A stretch of 64,000 nucleotides of DNA from Cellvibrio sp. PSBB006. Its GTDB lineage: Bacteria > Pseudomonadota > Gammaproteobacteria > Pseudomonadales > Cellvibrionaceae. The stretch spans positions 3,346,001-3,410,000 of the forward strand of contig NZ_CP021382.1 in NCBI RefSeq assembly GCF_002162135.1. The letters are read 5' to 3'. The position numbers were made by a program, and so were the translations under genes. Positions within the stretch are counted from its first letter, which is position 1, and the number at the start of each line of letters is the position of its first letter. This document shows positions 8,748 to 16,963 of the stretch, one piece after another. Under the pieces are notes generated by a model, which was given only the letters and a program-made list of their open reading frames with translations, searched no databases and was not told the origin of the DNA.

Positions 8748-9848
8748 TTAGGGCCGGGGCGTCACCTTAAGCAACCGCCCTTCCCTACTATCCGTTAGTA
8801 AATAAATCGCCCCATCCGGACCGGTGCGCACGGCGCGGATACGTTCGTTCAAGTCGGCAAATACAATATCAATTTGCTCAGCGCCGCTATCCGTTAAGCG
8901 AACACGGTAAACGGCTTTGGCCGCGAGCGCGGCGACCAGCAAATCGCCTTGCCAGGCTGGAAATAATTCTCCCTGATACAAGGTCATATCCGCGGGCGCG
9001 ATTGACGGTGTCCAGTGAAGCAAGGGTGCTTCAAAGCCGGCGAGTTGTGTAAACGGCGTCACGCGCGCGCCAGTGTAGTCGATACCGTGACTCACCAACG
9101 GCCAGCCATAGTTATGCCCGGCGCGAATCCAGTTGATTTCATCGCCACCTTTGGGGCCGTGTTCATTCGCGAGGATGCGATTTTGTTGGGGGTCATATAC
9201 CAGACCCTGCACATTGCGATGACCGAGGCTAAATATTTCCGGTGCGGTATCGGCTTTATCAATGAAGGGATTATCAGCTGGCGCATTGCCATCTACATCT
9301 AACCGCAATATTTTACCCAGATGATTGCGTGGATTCTGTGCTTCCTCGCGATAATCAAAACCATCACCCAGGGTCAAAACCAACGTATTATCCGGCAGGA
9401 AAACCATGCGGCCACCGTAGTGGGCGGCGCCCTCGCGCATAGGTTTTGCAGCAAAGATCTGCTGAGTATTGTTCAAATTTTTGTTACCCAACACCGCGCG
9501 CGCCAAACACAGGGTATTCGCGTTGTGCGTACCGCAGGTGTAGCTGAGATAAACCTGCCCACTGCTGGCAAAATCCGGGGCGAGCAATACGTCAAACAAA
9601 CCGGATTGACCTTGTGCAAAAACCTCAGGCATGCCACTCACGAAATGCAGTTTGCCTTCCCGATCCAGTAATCGCAAACGCCCCGGTCGCTCGGTGATTA
9701 GCAGCCGGCCATCCGGTAAAAAAGCCAGGGACCAGGGAAGTTCCAAACCTTCGGCGAGTGTTTCGACGTGATAATTTTGCTGGCTATGCGCCATCAAACT
9801 GGCTACAAAAATCAGGCTGGCAACTACCGCACGAAGCGAGCTCAACAT
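8748..9848 (-). CDS. PQQ-dependent aldose sugar dehydrogenase (YliI/Asd-like), periplasmic
   Basis: 366 residues with a signal peptide (about residues 1-22, ending AHS-QQ). The body is the six-bladed beta-propeller of soluble glucose/sorbosone dehydrogenases: LPWSLAFLPDGRLLITERPGRLRL, the YGGRMVF segment, GHRNVQGL and NEHGPKGGDEINWI, which carry family residues for PQQ and calcium binding. It oxidises aldoses in the periplasm. The gene overlaps the upstream membrane-protein gene by 7 bases, suggesting one transcript. GAGGTGA lies just before the start. Confidence 0.88.
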   Translation of the reverse strand: MLSSLRAVVASLIFVASLMAHSQQNYHVETLAEGLELPWSLAFLPDGRLLITERPGRLRLLDREGKLHFVSGMPEVFAQGQSGLFDVLLAPDFASSGQVYLSYTCGTHNANTLCLARAVLGNKNLNNTQQIFAAKPMREGAAHYGGRMVFLPDNTLVLTLGDGFDYREEAQNPRNHLGKILRLDVDGNAPADNPFIDKADTAPEIFSLGHRNVQGLVYDPQQNRILANEHGPKGGDEINWIRAGHNYGWPLVSHGIDYTGARVTPFTQLAGFEAPLLHWTPSIAPADMTLYQGELFPAWQGDLLVAALAAKAVYRVRLTDSGAEQIDIVFADLNERIRAVRTGPDGAIYLLTDSREGRLLKVTPRP

Positions 9849-10318
9849 ACGTCACCTCGTCGATATCCCCGCGCGAAAAACCAACCTCCCAAGGCACCAC
9901 CGGCCATCATCAATAAAGTGCCGAAAATATCTCGCGTCGCAGCGATCAAGGTCGGCATAGGTGCAAAAGCATCGGCCAATTTGAAGGTTAATAACAACGA
10001 TAAAGCACCGGCGAAAACGAAAATTAGATAGCTAAGGTGCGGCCAACGTCGAGCAAGAAAATGCGCAAATAACAAGGCGGGGATAAATGCGGTAAACACC
10101 ATTGCGAAATATACGGGACCGAAACCCAGCAGATCCTGAATGGTGACATCCAGGCGTAACGCCGGTGGAATTTCTGCACCGAGGTTGATCAGCGCCGCCA
10201 GGTTAATTTGGGTTTGGGCGATGCAACCCATCACAGTGGCTATCAGTACAGCTTGCACAAAACACACAGAGGTTAGCATAAAAGATTTTTTATTAATGGA
10301 TGGTTCTATGTTCGGCAT
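9842..10318 (-). CDS. hypothetical four-helix membrane protein
   Basis: 158 residues from ATG 10318, with about four hydrophobic segments: LTSVCFVQAVLIATVMGCI, a FGPVYFAMVFTAFIPALLF stretch, YLIFVFAGALSLLLTF, and IFGTLLMMAGGALGGWFFARG. I do not recognise a named family. The start is uncertain: no good ribosome site precedes 10318, and the frame stays open to a GTG at 10369. The 3' end overlaps the sugar dehydrogenase gene by 7 bases, so the two are probably co-expressed. Confidence 0.65.
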   Translation of the reverse strand: MPNIEPSINKKSFMLTSVCFVQAVLIATVMGCIAQTQINLAALINLGAEIPPALRLDVTIQDLLGFGPVYFAMVFTAFIPALLFAHFLARRWPHLSYLIFVFAGALSLLLTFKLADAFAPMPTLIAATRDIFGTLLMMAGGALGGWFFARGYRRGDVC

Positions 10319-10386
10319 AAAGGATTTATCAGTCGTTGTTTCCCAGATGTTCACTTGGTAAAACAGCACAAAACAGTCCGGTTTTT

Positions 10387-11085
10387 TTATGTTGGAAGCG
10401 TAACAATATCGTTGATTCGTTCGAATATCAGGTGTATACGTCCAGCATCTCCCGCTCCACTAGACTGGACGGCGTATGCTATATCTGGCGAACCAAGCAA
10501 CATTTTAAATTCCATGGTTAAATAGCTTTTCACGTCCGCTGCTGCACTGCGTATTTCTTCGAGTAATTCAGCGCGACCATCAATCACACTGAGAATATCT
10601 TCAATATCACGACTGCCAAGCACATCATTTTTTCCACGACCTTTAAAGGCCTCAAATTTAGTTGCTAAAAAATAAACTGGTTTCACCAATCTAATAGTGA
10701 CCTTTTCGCTCATGGAAAAAGGCTGAGCGGTTTGCAGTGCTGCTTTGTACCAACGGTTGGTAAAGCCTAAAGCGCTGACATCATCCGGCATAAAATCAAC
10801 CTGCAAATCACCCAAGCGAAAACGGCAGTTTACTTCGTCATCCTTTGATATACGAAAACCACGCGCAATGAGTTGTTCGCTGAATGAATGCCAACCGGTA
10901 TATCCGAATACGTGAATAATAAGATCAACATCGTCGGTATACCGTACCGACTCTTTACTCATCTCATCGGTAATCAGTAGTCCAGTAGTACAGCCGCCCA
11001 CAAAAGCTACTTGCGGTAAAAGTTCACTGCCTAACGCATCGGCAACCATCAGTATCATTTCGCGATGTGTGTTGTAGATGCTCAT
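10387..11085 (-). CDS. AbiEii-like nucleotidyltransferase (putative toxin)
   Basis: 232 residues. The nucleotidyltransferase signature is visible: a GG pair at 30-31 in FVGGCTTGLLI, then TDDVDLI with the metal-binding acidic residues Asp52 and Asp54. This is the pattern of the AbiEii/MNT superfamily toxins, which modify tRNA or other targets in type IV or antiphage toxin-antitoxin systems. Its start overlaps the stop of the HTH partner gene by 4 bases, the usual tight coupling of such pairs. Toxicity is inferred, not shown. Confidence 0.75.
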   Translation of the reverse strand: MSIYNTHREMILMVADALGSELLPQVAFVGGCTTGLLITDEMSKESVRYTDDVDLIIHVFGYTGWHSFSEQLIARGFRISKDDEVNCRFRLGDLQVDFMPDDVSALGFTNRWYKAALQTAQPFSMSEKVTIRLVKPVYFLATKFEAFKGRGKNDVLGSRDIEDILSVIDGRAELLEEIRSAAADVKSYLTMEFKMLLGSPDIAYAVQSSGAGDAGRIHLIFERINDIVTLPT

Positions 11086-11618
11086 CGGGCGAATTCCTCT
11101 TCAAGCAACTGAGTAGCGAGCTTCAGTTCCCGAGCATTGCCAATGCGAATTGCATCGACCAAAGCAAGTAATTCATAGAGCTTGGCGTCGGCTTTTGCCG
11201 CCATAGGTGCAGATTTAAAGAGTGGTGAGATAGCTTGGCCTTTATGTTGCCCTGTTGCATCTGGCCAGACATTAATAATTTCACCTGCAGACATCAATCT
11301 GCCGGCCATAACCGGAGCAGCAAAAGCAGTGGGCATACCACGGACCAACTCGGCGGGTTTTGCTGGAAACACGTATTTAATACCGTGAAGCAAAAAGCCT
11401 AGCAGGGCTTTACGATTCACTTTGGGTATACCCGTTTGATGGTCACGCGCAGCCAGCCCCACTCGAATACAGCGATTAAGCGCCGCGCTCAACTCCGATT
11501 TGCTAATGCCGGTAGCAACCTCCAACTGACGCACACTGTATTGGGTTTCGCTTGCCGCGGATGCGGATTTTTCGATGCTCAGGAGTTTGAGCAGCAGCAC
11601 TATGTCCTGACCTTTCAT
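11082..11618 (-). CDS. winged-HTH partner of the AbiEii-like gene (putative antitoxin/repressor)
   Basis: 178 residues. The N-terminal 75 residues look like a winged helix-turn-helix (YSVRQLEVATGISKSELSAA, recognition helix, then wing). The C-terminal half has the segment KYVFPAKPAELVRGMPTAFA, seen in MarR-like partners of AbiEii-type nucleotidyltransferases. Start at ATG 11618 is preferred over a TTG at 11639. A 10-base perfect inverted repeat lies 34 bases upstream and is a natural autoregulatory operator. The two genes overlap by 4 bases. Confidence 0.72.
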   Translation of the reverse strand: MKGQDIVLLLKLLSIEKSASAASETQYSVRQLEVATGISKSELSAALNRCIRVGLAARDHQTGIPKVNRKALLGFLLHGIKYVFPAKPAELVRGMPTAFAAPVMAGRLMSAGEIINVWPDATGQHKGQAISPLFKSAPMAAKADAKLYELLALVDAIRIGNARELKLATQLLEEEFAR

Positions 11619-11651
11619 CTCTGATTCTCGTTTTAGCAAATTACGCCCGGA

Positions 11652-11679
11652 ATGTCCTTTGTTTCAGGACAAAGGACAT
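11652..11679. promoter_or_regulatory. palindromic operator upstream of the AbiE-like pair
   Basis: ATGTCCTTTG (11652-11661) and CAAAGGACAT (11670-11679) form a perfect 10-base inverted repeat around an 8-base centre. A nested GTCC/GGAC pair (11654-11657 with 11667-11670) also exists. Position and symmetry fit binding by the dimeric HTH protein encoded just downstream. Confidence 0.65.
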
Positions 11680-11753
11680 CCTAACCGGTTACGAGGTGAA
11701 AAGGCAATTTGAAAGTCGTTTGGGTTGTTCGACGATCAGAAAAATGAAGCCGG

Positions 11754-12668
11754 CTACTTGGTCAGATCAAAACCCGTTTTTTTCAGTCCACCTTGCACAT
11801 TCATCGGTCCGGCAAGGCTGGCGATGGTGCTGTCCATCTGCACTTTGAGGGGGGACATCATGCCCTTGAAGCAGTAGTTATCTTTCGTAAAGACGCAGTC
11901 CCAACCCAGGGATAGTGCCCAGCAATCTACAATAACGACATCATTGTTCCAGGTCGATGCGGAGGGTATGCGACCGTCAACAGCCGTAGTGCCTTTTCGG
12001 CCGACAAGAACGAATAGATGTTTTAATGTTCCCTCGCCTTCCCAGGACACGATTTCAATTCGCGGTTGCGGGGTTGTTTTGCCGGTGCCGAGAATATGCG
12101 CGGCGTAGTAAGCGAAGTTGGTGCATTCCGCCGCTTGTTTGCTATTAACAGAATCGAAGGCAACCTTCAGGCTTCGCGCTTTCCAACTTCTGTCCGGTGA
12201 GAGAATCGGTGCACCAACAAATTCGGGTTTGGCTTTTCTAATACGATCCTGTTCGGATTTAGGCAAACTTTTATTAACACAAGAAGAGAAAGTTCCTACA
12301 TCGTTGCAGGCATAGAGCTTACACTTTTCCAGTTCCGCTCTGACTTCGTTCACCAGGGTCATGGCGTTACTTGGGGTGACCAGCGGAGGTGGAGGAAGTG
12401 CTACGCTGACCGGTCTTCCGTAATTGAGCGATGTGCCCCAGACTTTTTTCAGTTCATTAAGTGCAGGCTCGTATTTATCGAGCCGTTTATCTTTGGGGTT
12501 TGCACATTTCATTTTTATTTCTTGCACGCTCATAAAGCGTTTTTCACTGTTTGCCGGAATTCGTAAATACACCAGCAATTTTTTCAAGCTACTGCGACTT
12601 TCGGTAAAACTCTTGTTGAACGTTTTGATATGCGCGATGAAAGCATTGATCTGTTCAGTTGCGTTCAT
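11754..12668 (-). CDS. putative papain-like or transglutaminase-like cysteine hydrolase
   Basis: 304 residues, no signal peptide or membrane segment, and no named family that I recognise. The C-terminal half shows a Cys-His-Asp order typical of papain-like and transglutaminase-like folds: Cys182 in ECTNFAYYAAHIL at a helix start, His217 in LKHLFVLVGR on a strand, and Asp248 in VVIVDCWAL on the next strand. Toxins and secreted effectors often use this layout. The N-terminal half is helical and ends in a proline-rich linker (ALPPPPLV, about 90-97). No immunity gene or secretion partner is adjacent. Function is inferred from the motif order only. Confidence 0.6.
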   Translation of the reverse strand: MNATEQINAFIAHIKTFNKSFTESRSSLKKLLVYLRIPANSEKRFMSVQEIKMKCANPKDKRLDKYEPALNELKKVWGTSLNYGRPVSVALPPPPLVTPSNAMTLVNEVRAELEKCKLYACNDVGTFSSCVNKSLPKSEQDRIRKAKPEFVGAPILSPDRSWKARSLKVAFDSVNSKQAAECTNFAYYAAHILGTGKTTPQPRIEIVSWEGEGTLKHLFVLVGRKGTTAVDGRIPSASTWNNDVVIVDCWALSLGWDCVFTKDNYCFKGMMSPLKVQMDSTIASLAGPMNVQGGLKKTGFDLTK

Positions 12669-12828
12669 GGTTACTTATACCTTTTCAGTCTTTCCATTGA
12701 TGGTGAGAACCTGTCACCGGAAGGGAGACAGGTTCCATAAGTTGCAGGAGCGGCTCACAGAAAGCAGCTTACAGTAGCAAGAACGCCACCAAATTCACAG
12801 CAGCCCATCAATGGCACCAAGGTTTTAG

Positions 12829-13827
12829 CTATCGTTTCAGCTGTTCAGATTGTTTGATTCTTTGCGGGAAATCACGCACACCCTCTGTGGTTCTTTCTAT
12901 TTTCTGGATGGTGCCGTCTTCATTGAAATGGATGTATTCGGCAGCGACGTGACGTTGTTTCTTGTCGCAGGCTAAACCCGGTGTCTGCAGCCAGCGGTGG
13001 TAGAACAGAATCCAATGGCCTTTGTATTCAACGATGGAGTGGTGATTATTTGCATTGGCTTCTTCATCCATAAACACGCCTTGATATTTCCACGGGCCTG
13101 TCGGTGACTTGGCCGTGTAGTAGGTGAGTACGCGATTATTTTCCGGCATGGTGAAGTAATAGATGCCTTCGCGTTTGAACACCCAGGGGCCTTCCATCTT
13201 GGGCTCGTAGCCGCCCATATCCATCTTGATGAAATCACCTTTCACGCTGAGTAAATCGTCTGCCATTTCAGCCACATAGTAATCGTGCTGCATGCCGTGA
13301 AAATACAAATAGGCCTTGCCGTCATCATCGATAAACAGACTGGGGTCATTGGCGTAGGGCTTTTTCCATAAGGGTTTGCCAATGGCATCTTTAAAGGGGC
13401 CGGTGGGGGAATCGCTGACGGCAATACCGATACCCATCCACTTGGTGCTTTTTTCCGGATTGACGCGATCTTTAAAGCCGGTGCCGGCGGGGAAGACCAG
13501 ATAGTATTTCCCGTTTTTGTAAGCCGCATCCGGCGCCCAGGCGAAGTCGTCGGCCCAGGTGAGGTCATCCACCGACAGACTGGGGCCGTGGTCGGTCCAG
13601 GTCACCAGGTCTGATGACGAGAAGGTGTGCCAGTCTTTCATGTGGAAATCTTGCTGGCATTCTTCGTCGTGAGAGGTGTAAAGGTACATTTTACCGTCGG
13701 CCCATACGTGGCCTGAGGGATCAGCGGTTTTTATATTGCTGCCGAAGTTCAGAGGGTTCTGTGCAAATGTCAGTGAAGAAGCAAGCACTGCGCAAAGCGC
13801 CGCTGCGGTAGTAAGTTGATTCATCAT
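12829..13827 (-). CDS. secreted glycoside hydrolase family 43
   Basis: 332 residues with a signal peptide (about 1-22, cleaved after TFA). The five-bladed propeller of GH43 shows its three acidic residues: the base Asp36 in KTADPSGHVW, the pKa modulator Asp161 in ANDPSLFIDDDG, and the acid Glu212 in PKMEGPWVFKR. Substrate is probably an arabinose- or xylose-containing plant polysaccharide or oligosaccharide; the subfamily cannot be fixed by eye. No accessory carbohydrate-binding module is attached. AGGA precedes the start by about 5 bases. It stands alone with gaps on both sides. Confidence 0.9.
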   Translation of the reverse strand: MMNQLTTAAALCAVLASSLTFAQNPLNFGSNIKTADPSGHVWADGKMYLYTSHDEECQQDFHMKDWHTFSSSDLVTWTDHGPSLSVDDLTWADDFAWAPDAAYKNGKYYLVFPAGTGFKDRVNPEKSTKWMGIGIAVSDSPTGPFKDAIGKPLWKKPYANDPSLFIDDDGKAYLYFHGMQHDYYVAEMADDLLSVKGDFIKMDMGGYEPKMEGPWVFKREGIYYFTMPENNRVLTYYTAKSPTGPWKYQGVFMDEEANANNHHSIVEYKGHWILFYHRWLQTPGLACDKKQRHVAAEYIHFNEDGTIQKIERTTEGVRDFPQRIKQSEQLKR

Positions 13828-13999
13828 TATTGTCCTAACGGTTGGAAGAATTGCAGACCCGTCACCATGCCGAATAGGTAAAGCGTTTGCCAGGTGGAGA
13901 AACCCCTGACAATTATTGGATTACCGGCAATCTTAACCTACTACGGAAGGAATTTCTGAACCAGGACTTCAGGATGTTGTAAAACCGTGGGCGCAAGTC

Positions 14000-14587
14000 T
14001 TACTCGCCGCTTGCGCCAAGTTTTTCCAGCTTAATCAGCCATTTTTGTGCATCAGGTTTTTTCATATTACCTGCCAGGCCAACCAAGGTTTCATTGATGG
14101 GGCTGAATCCGACAAAGCCGAGAATGTTACGCTCAAGCGACTTGACGCTGTGGGCGCGATAGAACCAGCGATAAACGACAGCGGGCATACCCATGGTAAC
14201 CACTACGCGTGCAGATCTGCCAGTGAGGCCTTTTTTGCCAAAGGGGTTTTTATCATCGTAGTTGAAAGCAAAACCGGGGCGCGCCACTTGCTCCAGAAAT
14301 CCTTTCACGAGCGCGGGCATATCGCCCAGCCACAACGGAAAAAACATTACCAGATGCTCGGCCCAGTGAATGTCCTGTTGTGCGGGTTGCAACACCGCGG
14401 GTAGTTTGCCGTGCTCCCAATCCTGTTGACTGCGCAATAAGGGAAAATCCAACGCCGCTATATTTATCTGTCGTATGTCATGGCCCGCATCGGCAGCGCC
14501 TTTCTGGTAGGCCCGCTCCAGCGCATGACACAGGTGATGGCCAGCTCCGTCGGGGTGACCTTGTAATAGCAAGATGCGTTTACCCAT
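14000..14587 (-). CDS. NAD(P)H quinone oxidoreductase, flavodoxin-fold (NQO1/KefF-like)
   Basis: 195 residues. RILLLQGHPDGAGHHLCHAL is the FMN/FAD-binding start of the flavodoxin_2 family, followed by FFPLWLGDMPALVKGFLEQV, the conserved strand and helix that contact the flavin and quinone. It would reduce quinones by two electrons in the cytosol. A CAGGAG site precedes the ATG. It is followed on the same strand by nothing closely spaced, so it is probably a single-gene unit. Confidence 0.85.
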   Translation of the reverse strand: MGKRILLLQGHPDGAGHHLCHALERAYQKGAADAGHDIRQINIAALDFPLLRSQQDWEHGKLPAVLQPAQQDIHWAEHLVMFFPLWLGDMPALVKGFLEQVARPGFAFNYDDKNPFGKKGLTGRSARVVVTMGMPAVVYRWFYRAHSVKSLERNILGFVGFSPINETLVGLAGNMKKPDAQKWLIKLEKLGASGE

Positions 14588-14770
14588 TTCTATGTACTCC
14601 TGGTTGATTCTCTCAACTTATAAAATAAGTCTGAAAGTGATCGTAGGAGTTGATTTGAAACAAGAATGGGTAAATCGCGTTTCATTTTGGCGGGAGAAGC
14701 ATTCTGTGACCCCGCGCGGATGCCTTCAGATGGTACAGACCAACCAAAGACTCTGCGCAGGATTCGGATA

Positions 14771-15211
14771 TTACCACGCTTTATAGGGCAAGAATTTCCC
14801 GTTTAAGTTGATAATGACGCGATCCCCTTTGGGATTTTCTTCCTTGCCAATCTCCATGGAAAAATCAATTGCACTCATGATGCCGTCACCAAATTTTTCG
14901 TGGATGATTTCTTTGATTGTCGGGCCGTAAACGCCGATCATTTCATAGAGGCGATAGATCAGTGGATCTTGCGGAATGGCGTCGCCCCAGGTTTTGGTAG
15001 GACATTCCATCAGCGCGGCTTTGGCACTTTCCGGCAGATCAAATACCTTGCACAAGGCTTCGGCTTTTTCGGCCGGTGCGCTGTTCATACCCAGGCACAC
15101 CGAGGTCGTCCACACGGGCGACATGCCGATACTTTCCGCGATGCCTTCCCAGGTCAGGTTCATCTTTTGTTTGGCGAGAACAATAGCTTCTACAACGTCT
15201 TGTTTTTTCAT
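14771..15211 (-). CDS. cynS: cyanate hydratase (cyanase)
   Basis: 146 residues against about 156 in E. coli. It converts cyanate and bicarbonate to ammonia and carbon dioxide. The catalytic triad of the family is present: Arg87 and Glu90 in YRLYEMIGVYGPTIKEIIHE, and Ser113 in DGIMSAIDF. The N-terminal HTH-like helical domain (MNLTWEGIAESIGMSPVW) is also intact. It is the last gene of a four-gene operon, 12 bases after the transporter ATPase, so imported cyanate is used as a nitrogen source. Confidence 0.97.
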   Translation of the reverse strand: MKKQDVVEAIVLAKQKMNLTWEGIAESIGMSPVWTTSVCLGMNSAPAEKAEALCKVFDLPESAKAALMECPTKTWGDAIPQDPLIYRLYEMIGVYGPTIKEIIHEKFGDGIMSAIDFSMEIGKEENPKGDRVIINLNGKFLPYKAW

Positions 15212-15223
15212 GGTGTGGTGCTC

Positions 15224-16126
15224 CTAGGCATTAACGGCGTGCGCAGAAACCTTGTACGTTTGCTGCGCATCCTCTGTTGGATTAACGGTTGTGGGGTTAA
15301 TGTTGATGGGAAAGTGTTGTACGCCGGGTTCAGCCTTGATGGTTTTTGAACGGTTGACCAAAAAATCCACCAGGTAATTGCGAATCTGGTAATAGCCAGG
15401 ATGGTGAATAATATCCGCACGTTTGCGCGGGCGCGGTAAATCCACCACGACTGATTCAGCAATGACCGCACCCGGTCCATTGCTCATCAAGAGGATACGA
15501 TCCGCGAGCAACATGGCTTCGTCAATATCATGCGTAATCATGAAAACGGTTTGCTGGGTCTTGTTGCAAATGTTCGTGAGTTCATCCTGAATCACACCGC
15601 GCGTCAGCGCATCCAGTGCACCAAAAGGTTCATCGAGTAACAGTAACTTCGGTTGCGTTGCAAAGGCGCGCGCGATAGAAACCCGTTGCCGCATACCACC
15701 GGAGAGTTGCGACGGTTTGCGATTTTCAACACCTTTTAAACCCACCATCTCCAGATAGTCGCGGCTGTGTTGTTTGATTTTTTCTTTCGACCATTGAGGC
15801 CAGCGTGCACGCACACCAAAGATCACATTGTCCAGTGCACTCAGCCAAGGCAAGAGTGAATAATTTTGAAACACAATGCCGCGTTCCAGGCTCGGTCCGC
15901 TGATCTCCTTTCCGTCCATGATCACGACACCCTCGCTGGGTTTATCCAGCCCGGACAGCGAATTCATGATGGTGGATTTACCACAGCCGGAGTGACCGAT
16001 GATGCAAACAAATTCACCTTTCTCGATAAAGAAGTTGGCGTTCTCAAAAACAGTAAGCGAATCGTTAGCGGTTTTTCCGCTGAAACGTTTGGCAAGGTTT
16101 TGAACTTGCAGAAAATGTTTATTCAT
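15224..16126 (-). CDS. cyanate/nitrate-type ABC transporter ATP-binding protein
   Basis: 300 residues. Walker [10 protein letters not shown] near 43-51, signature [14 protein letters not shown], Walker [17 protein letters not shown], and switch histidine in [14 protein letters not shown]. This is the NrtD/CynD/SsuB branch. The last 50 residues ([14 protein letters not shown] onward) extend past the usual end. It lies 3 bases after the permease gene and 12 before cynS, which points to cyanate as the cargo; nitrate, nitrite or taurine transporters of the same family cannot be told apart by sequence alone. Confidence 0.9.
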   Translation of the reverse strand: MNKHFLQVQNLAKRFSGKTANDSLTVFENANFFIEKGEFVCIIGHSGCGKSTIMNSLSGLDKPSEGVVIMDGKEISGPSLERGIVFQNYSLLPWLSALDNVIFGVRARWPQWSKEKIKQHSRDYLEMVGLKGVENRKPSQLSGGMRQRVSIARAFATQPKLLLLDEPFGALDALTRGVIQDELTNICNKTQQTVFMITHDIDEAMLLADRILLMSNGPGAVIAESVVVDLPRPRKRADIIHHPGYYQIRNYLVDFLVNRSKTIKAEPGVQHFPININPTTVNPTEDAQQTYKVSAHAVNA

Positions 16127-16129
16127 AAA

Positions 16130-16963
16130 TTACTCGTCGTACTGCACCAATTTTGTGGCGCCGGTTAACAACAGATCCAGGATCATGCCGACGATGCCGA
16201 TCATCAGGATCGAGAAAATCACACTGGTTAAATCCAGGTTGTTCCACTCATTCCACACGTAGTAACCAATGCCGGTGCCGCCCACAAGCATCTCGGCGGC
16301 GACAATCACCAACCAGGCAATACCGATGGAAATTCGCATACCGGTCAATATGGTCGGCGCTGCAGCGGGAAGGATGACGGTAAACGCGGTACGCAAGGGC
16401 GAAAGCTCATGGGTGCGTGCTACATTAATCCAATCCTCGCGTACATTAGCCACACCAAACGCCGTGTTGAGTAGCATCGGCCAGATGGAACAGATAAAGA
16501 TGACGAAGATCGCGGAGGTTTCAGAATCCTTGATGATAAACAGCGCAAGCGGCATCCACGCCAGCGGCGAAATCGGGCGCAATACTTGGATGTAGGGATT
16601 CAACGCGCAATACATCAGCGGCGACATCCCGATTAAAAAGCCGATCGGAATCGCCACTAACACAGCGAGAAAAAATCCACTCAATACACGGTAGATGGAG
16701 TAGCCCAATTGAATGCCGATGCCTTTATCATTGGGCCCGGCATCGTAAAATGGATTGCTCAATTCTTCCCACGCGCGCACCAGAATCGCTGAGGGTGGTG
16801 GCACACGCGCTTCCTGGTCGGCGCCACCCATCAGTAATTCATATTCCGATAAGGCTTCTGTTGCCGCCGGTGCTTGCGCACTGATTTCCCAGATGCCCAG
16901 CACCACCACAAGAAAGGTGAGCGATACGATGAGCGCGCGTAAGTTGATACTGCTCATGCTCAA
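16130..16963 (-). CDS. cyanate/nitrate-type ABC transporter permease
   Basis: 277 residues with six or so transmembrane segments. The EAA loop that docks the ATPase is visible around INVARTHELSPLRTAFTVILP. The early VPPPSAILVRAWEEL segment is common to the NrtB/SsuC/TauC family. It overlaps the substrate-binding protein gene by 4 bases at its start and is followed after 3 bases by the ATPase, so the three products should form one inner-membrane importer. Confidence 0.9.
   Translation of the reverse strand: MSMSSINLRALIVSLTFLVVVLGIWEISAQAPAATEALSEYELLMGGADQEARVPPPSAILVRAWEELSNPFYDAGPNDKGIGIQLGYSIYRVLSGFFLAVLVAIPIGFLIGMSPLMYCALNPYIQVLRPISPLAWMPLALFIIKDSETSAIFVIFICSIWPMLLNTAFGVANVREDWINVARTHELSPLRTAFTVILPAAAPTILTGMRISIGIAWLVIVAAEMLVGGTGIGYYVWNEWNNLDLTSVIFSILMIGIVGMILDLLLTGATKLVQYDE

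Noticed and set aside
8505-8798. Plus-strand frame of 97 codons between the GntR gene and the sugar dehydrogenase
   Set aside because: Its first part runs through the GntR promoter and its end overlaps the dehydrogenase gene. The middle part (about 8571-8750) looks somewhat protein-like, but there is no start with a ribosome site; at most a remnant.
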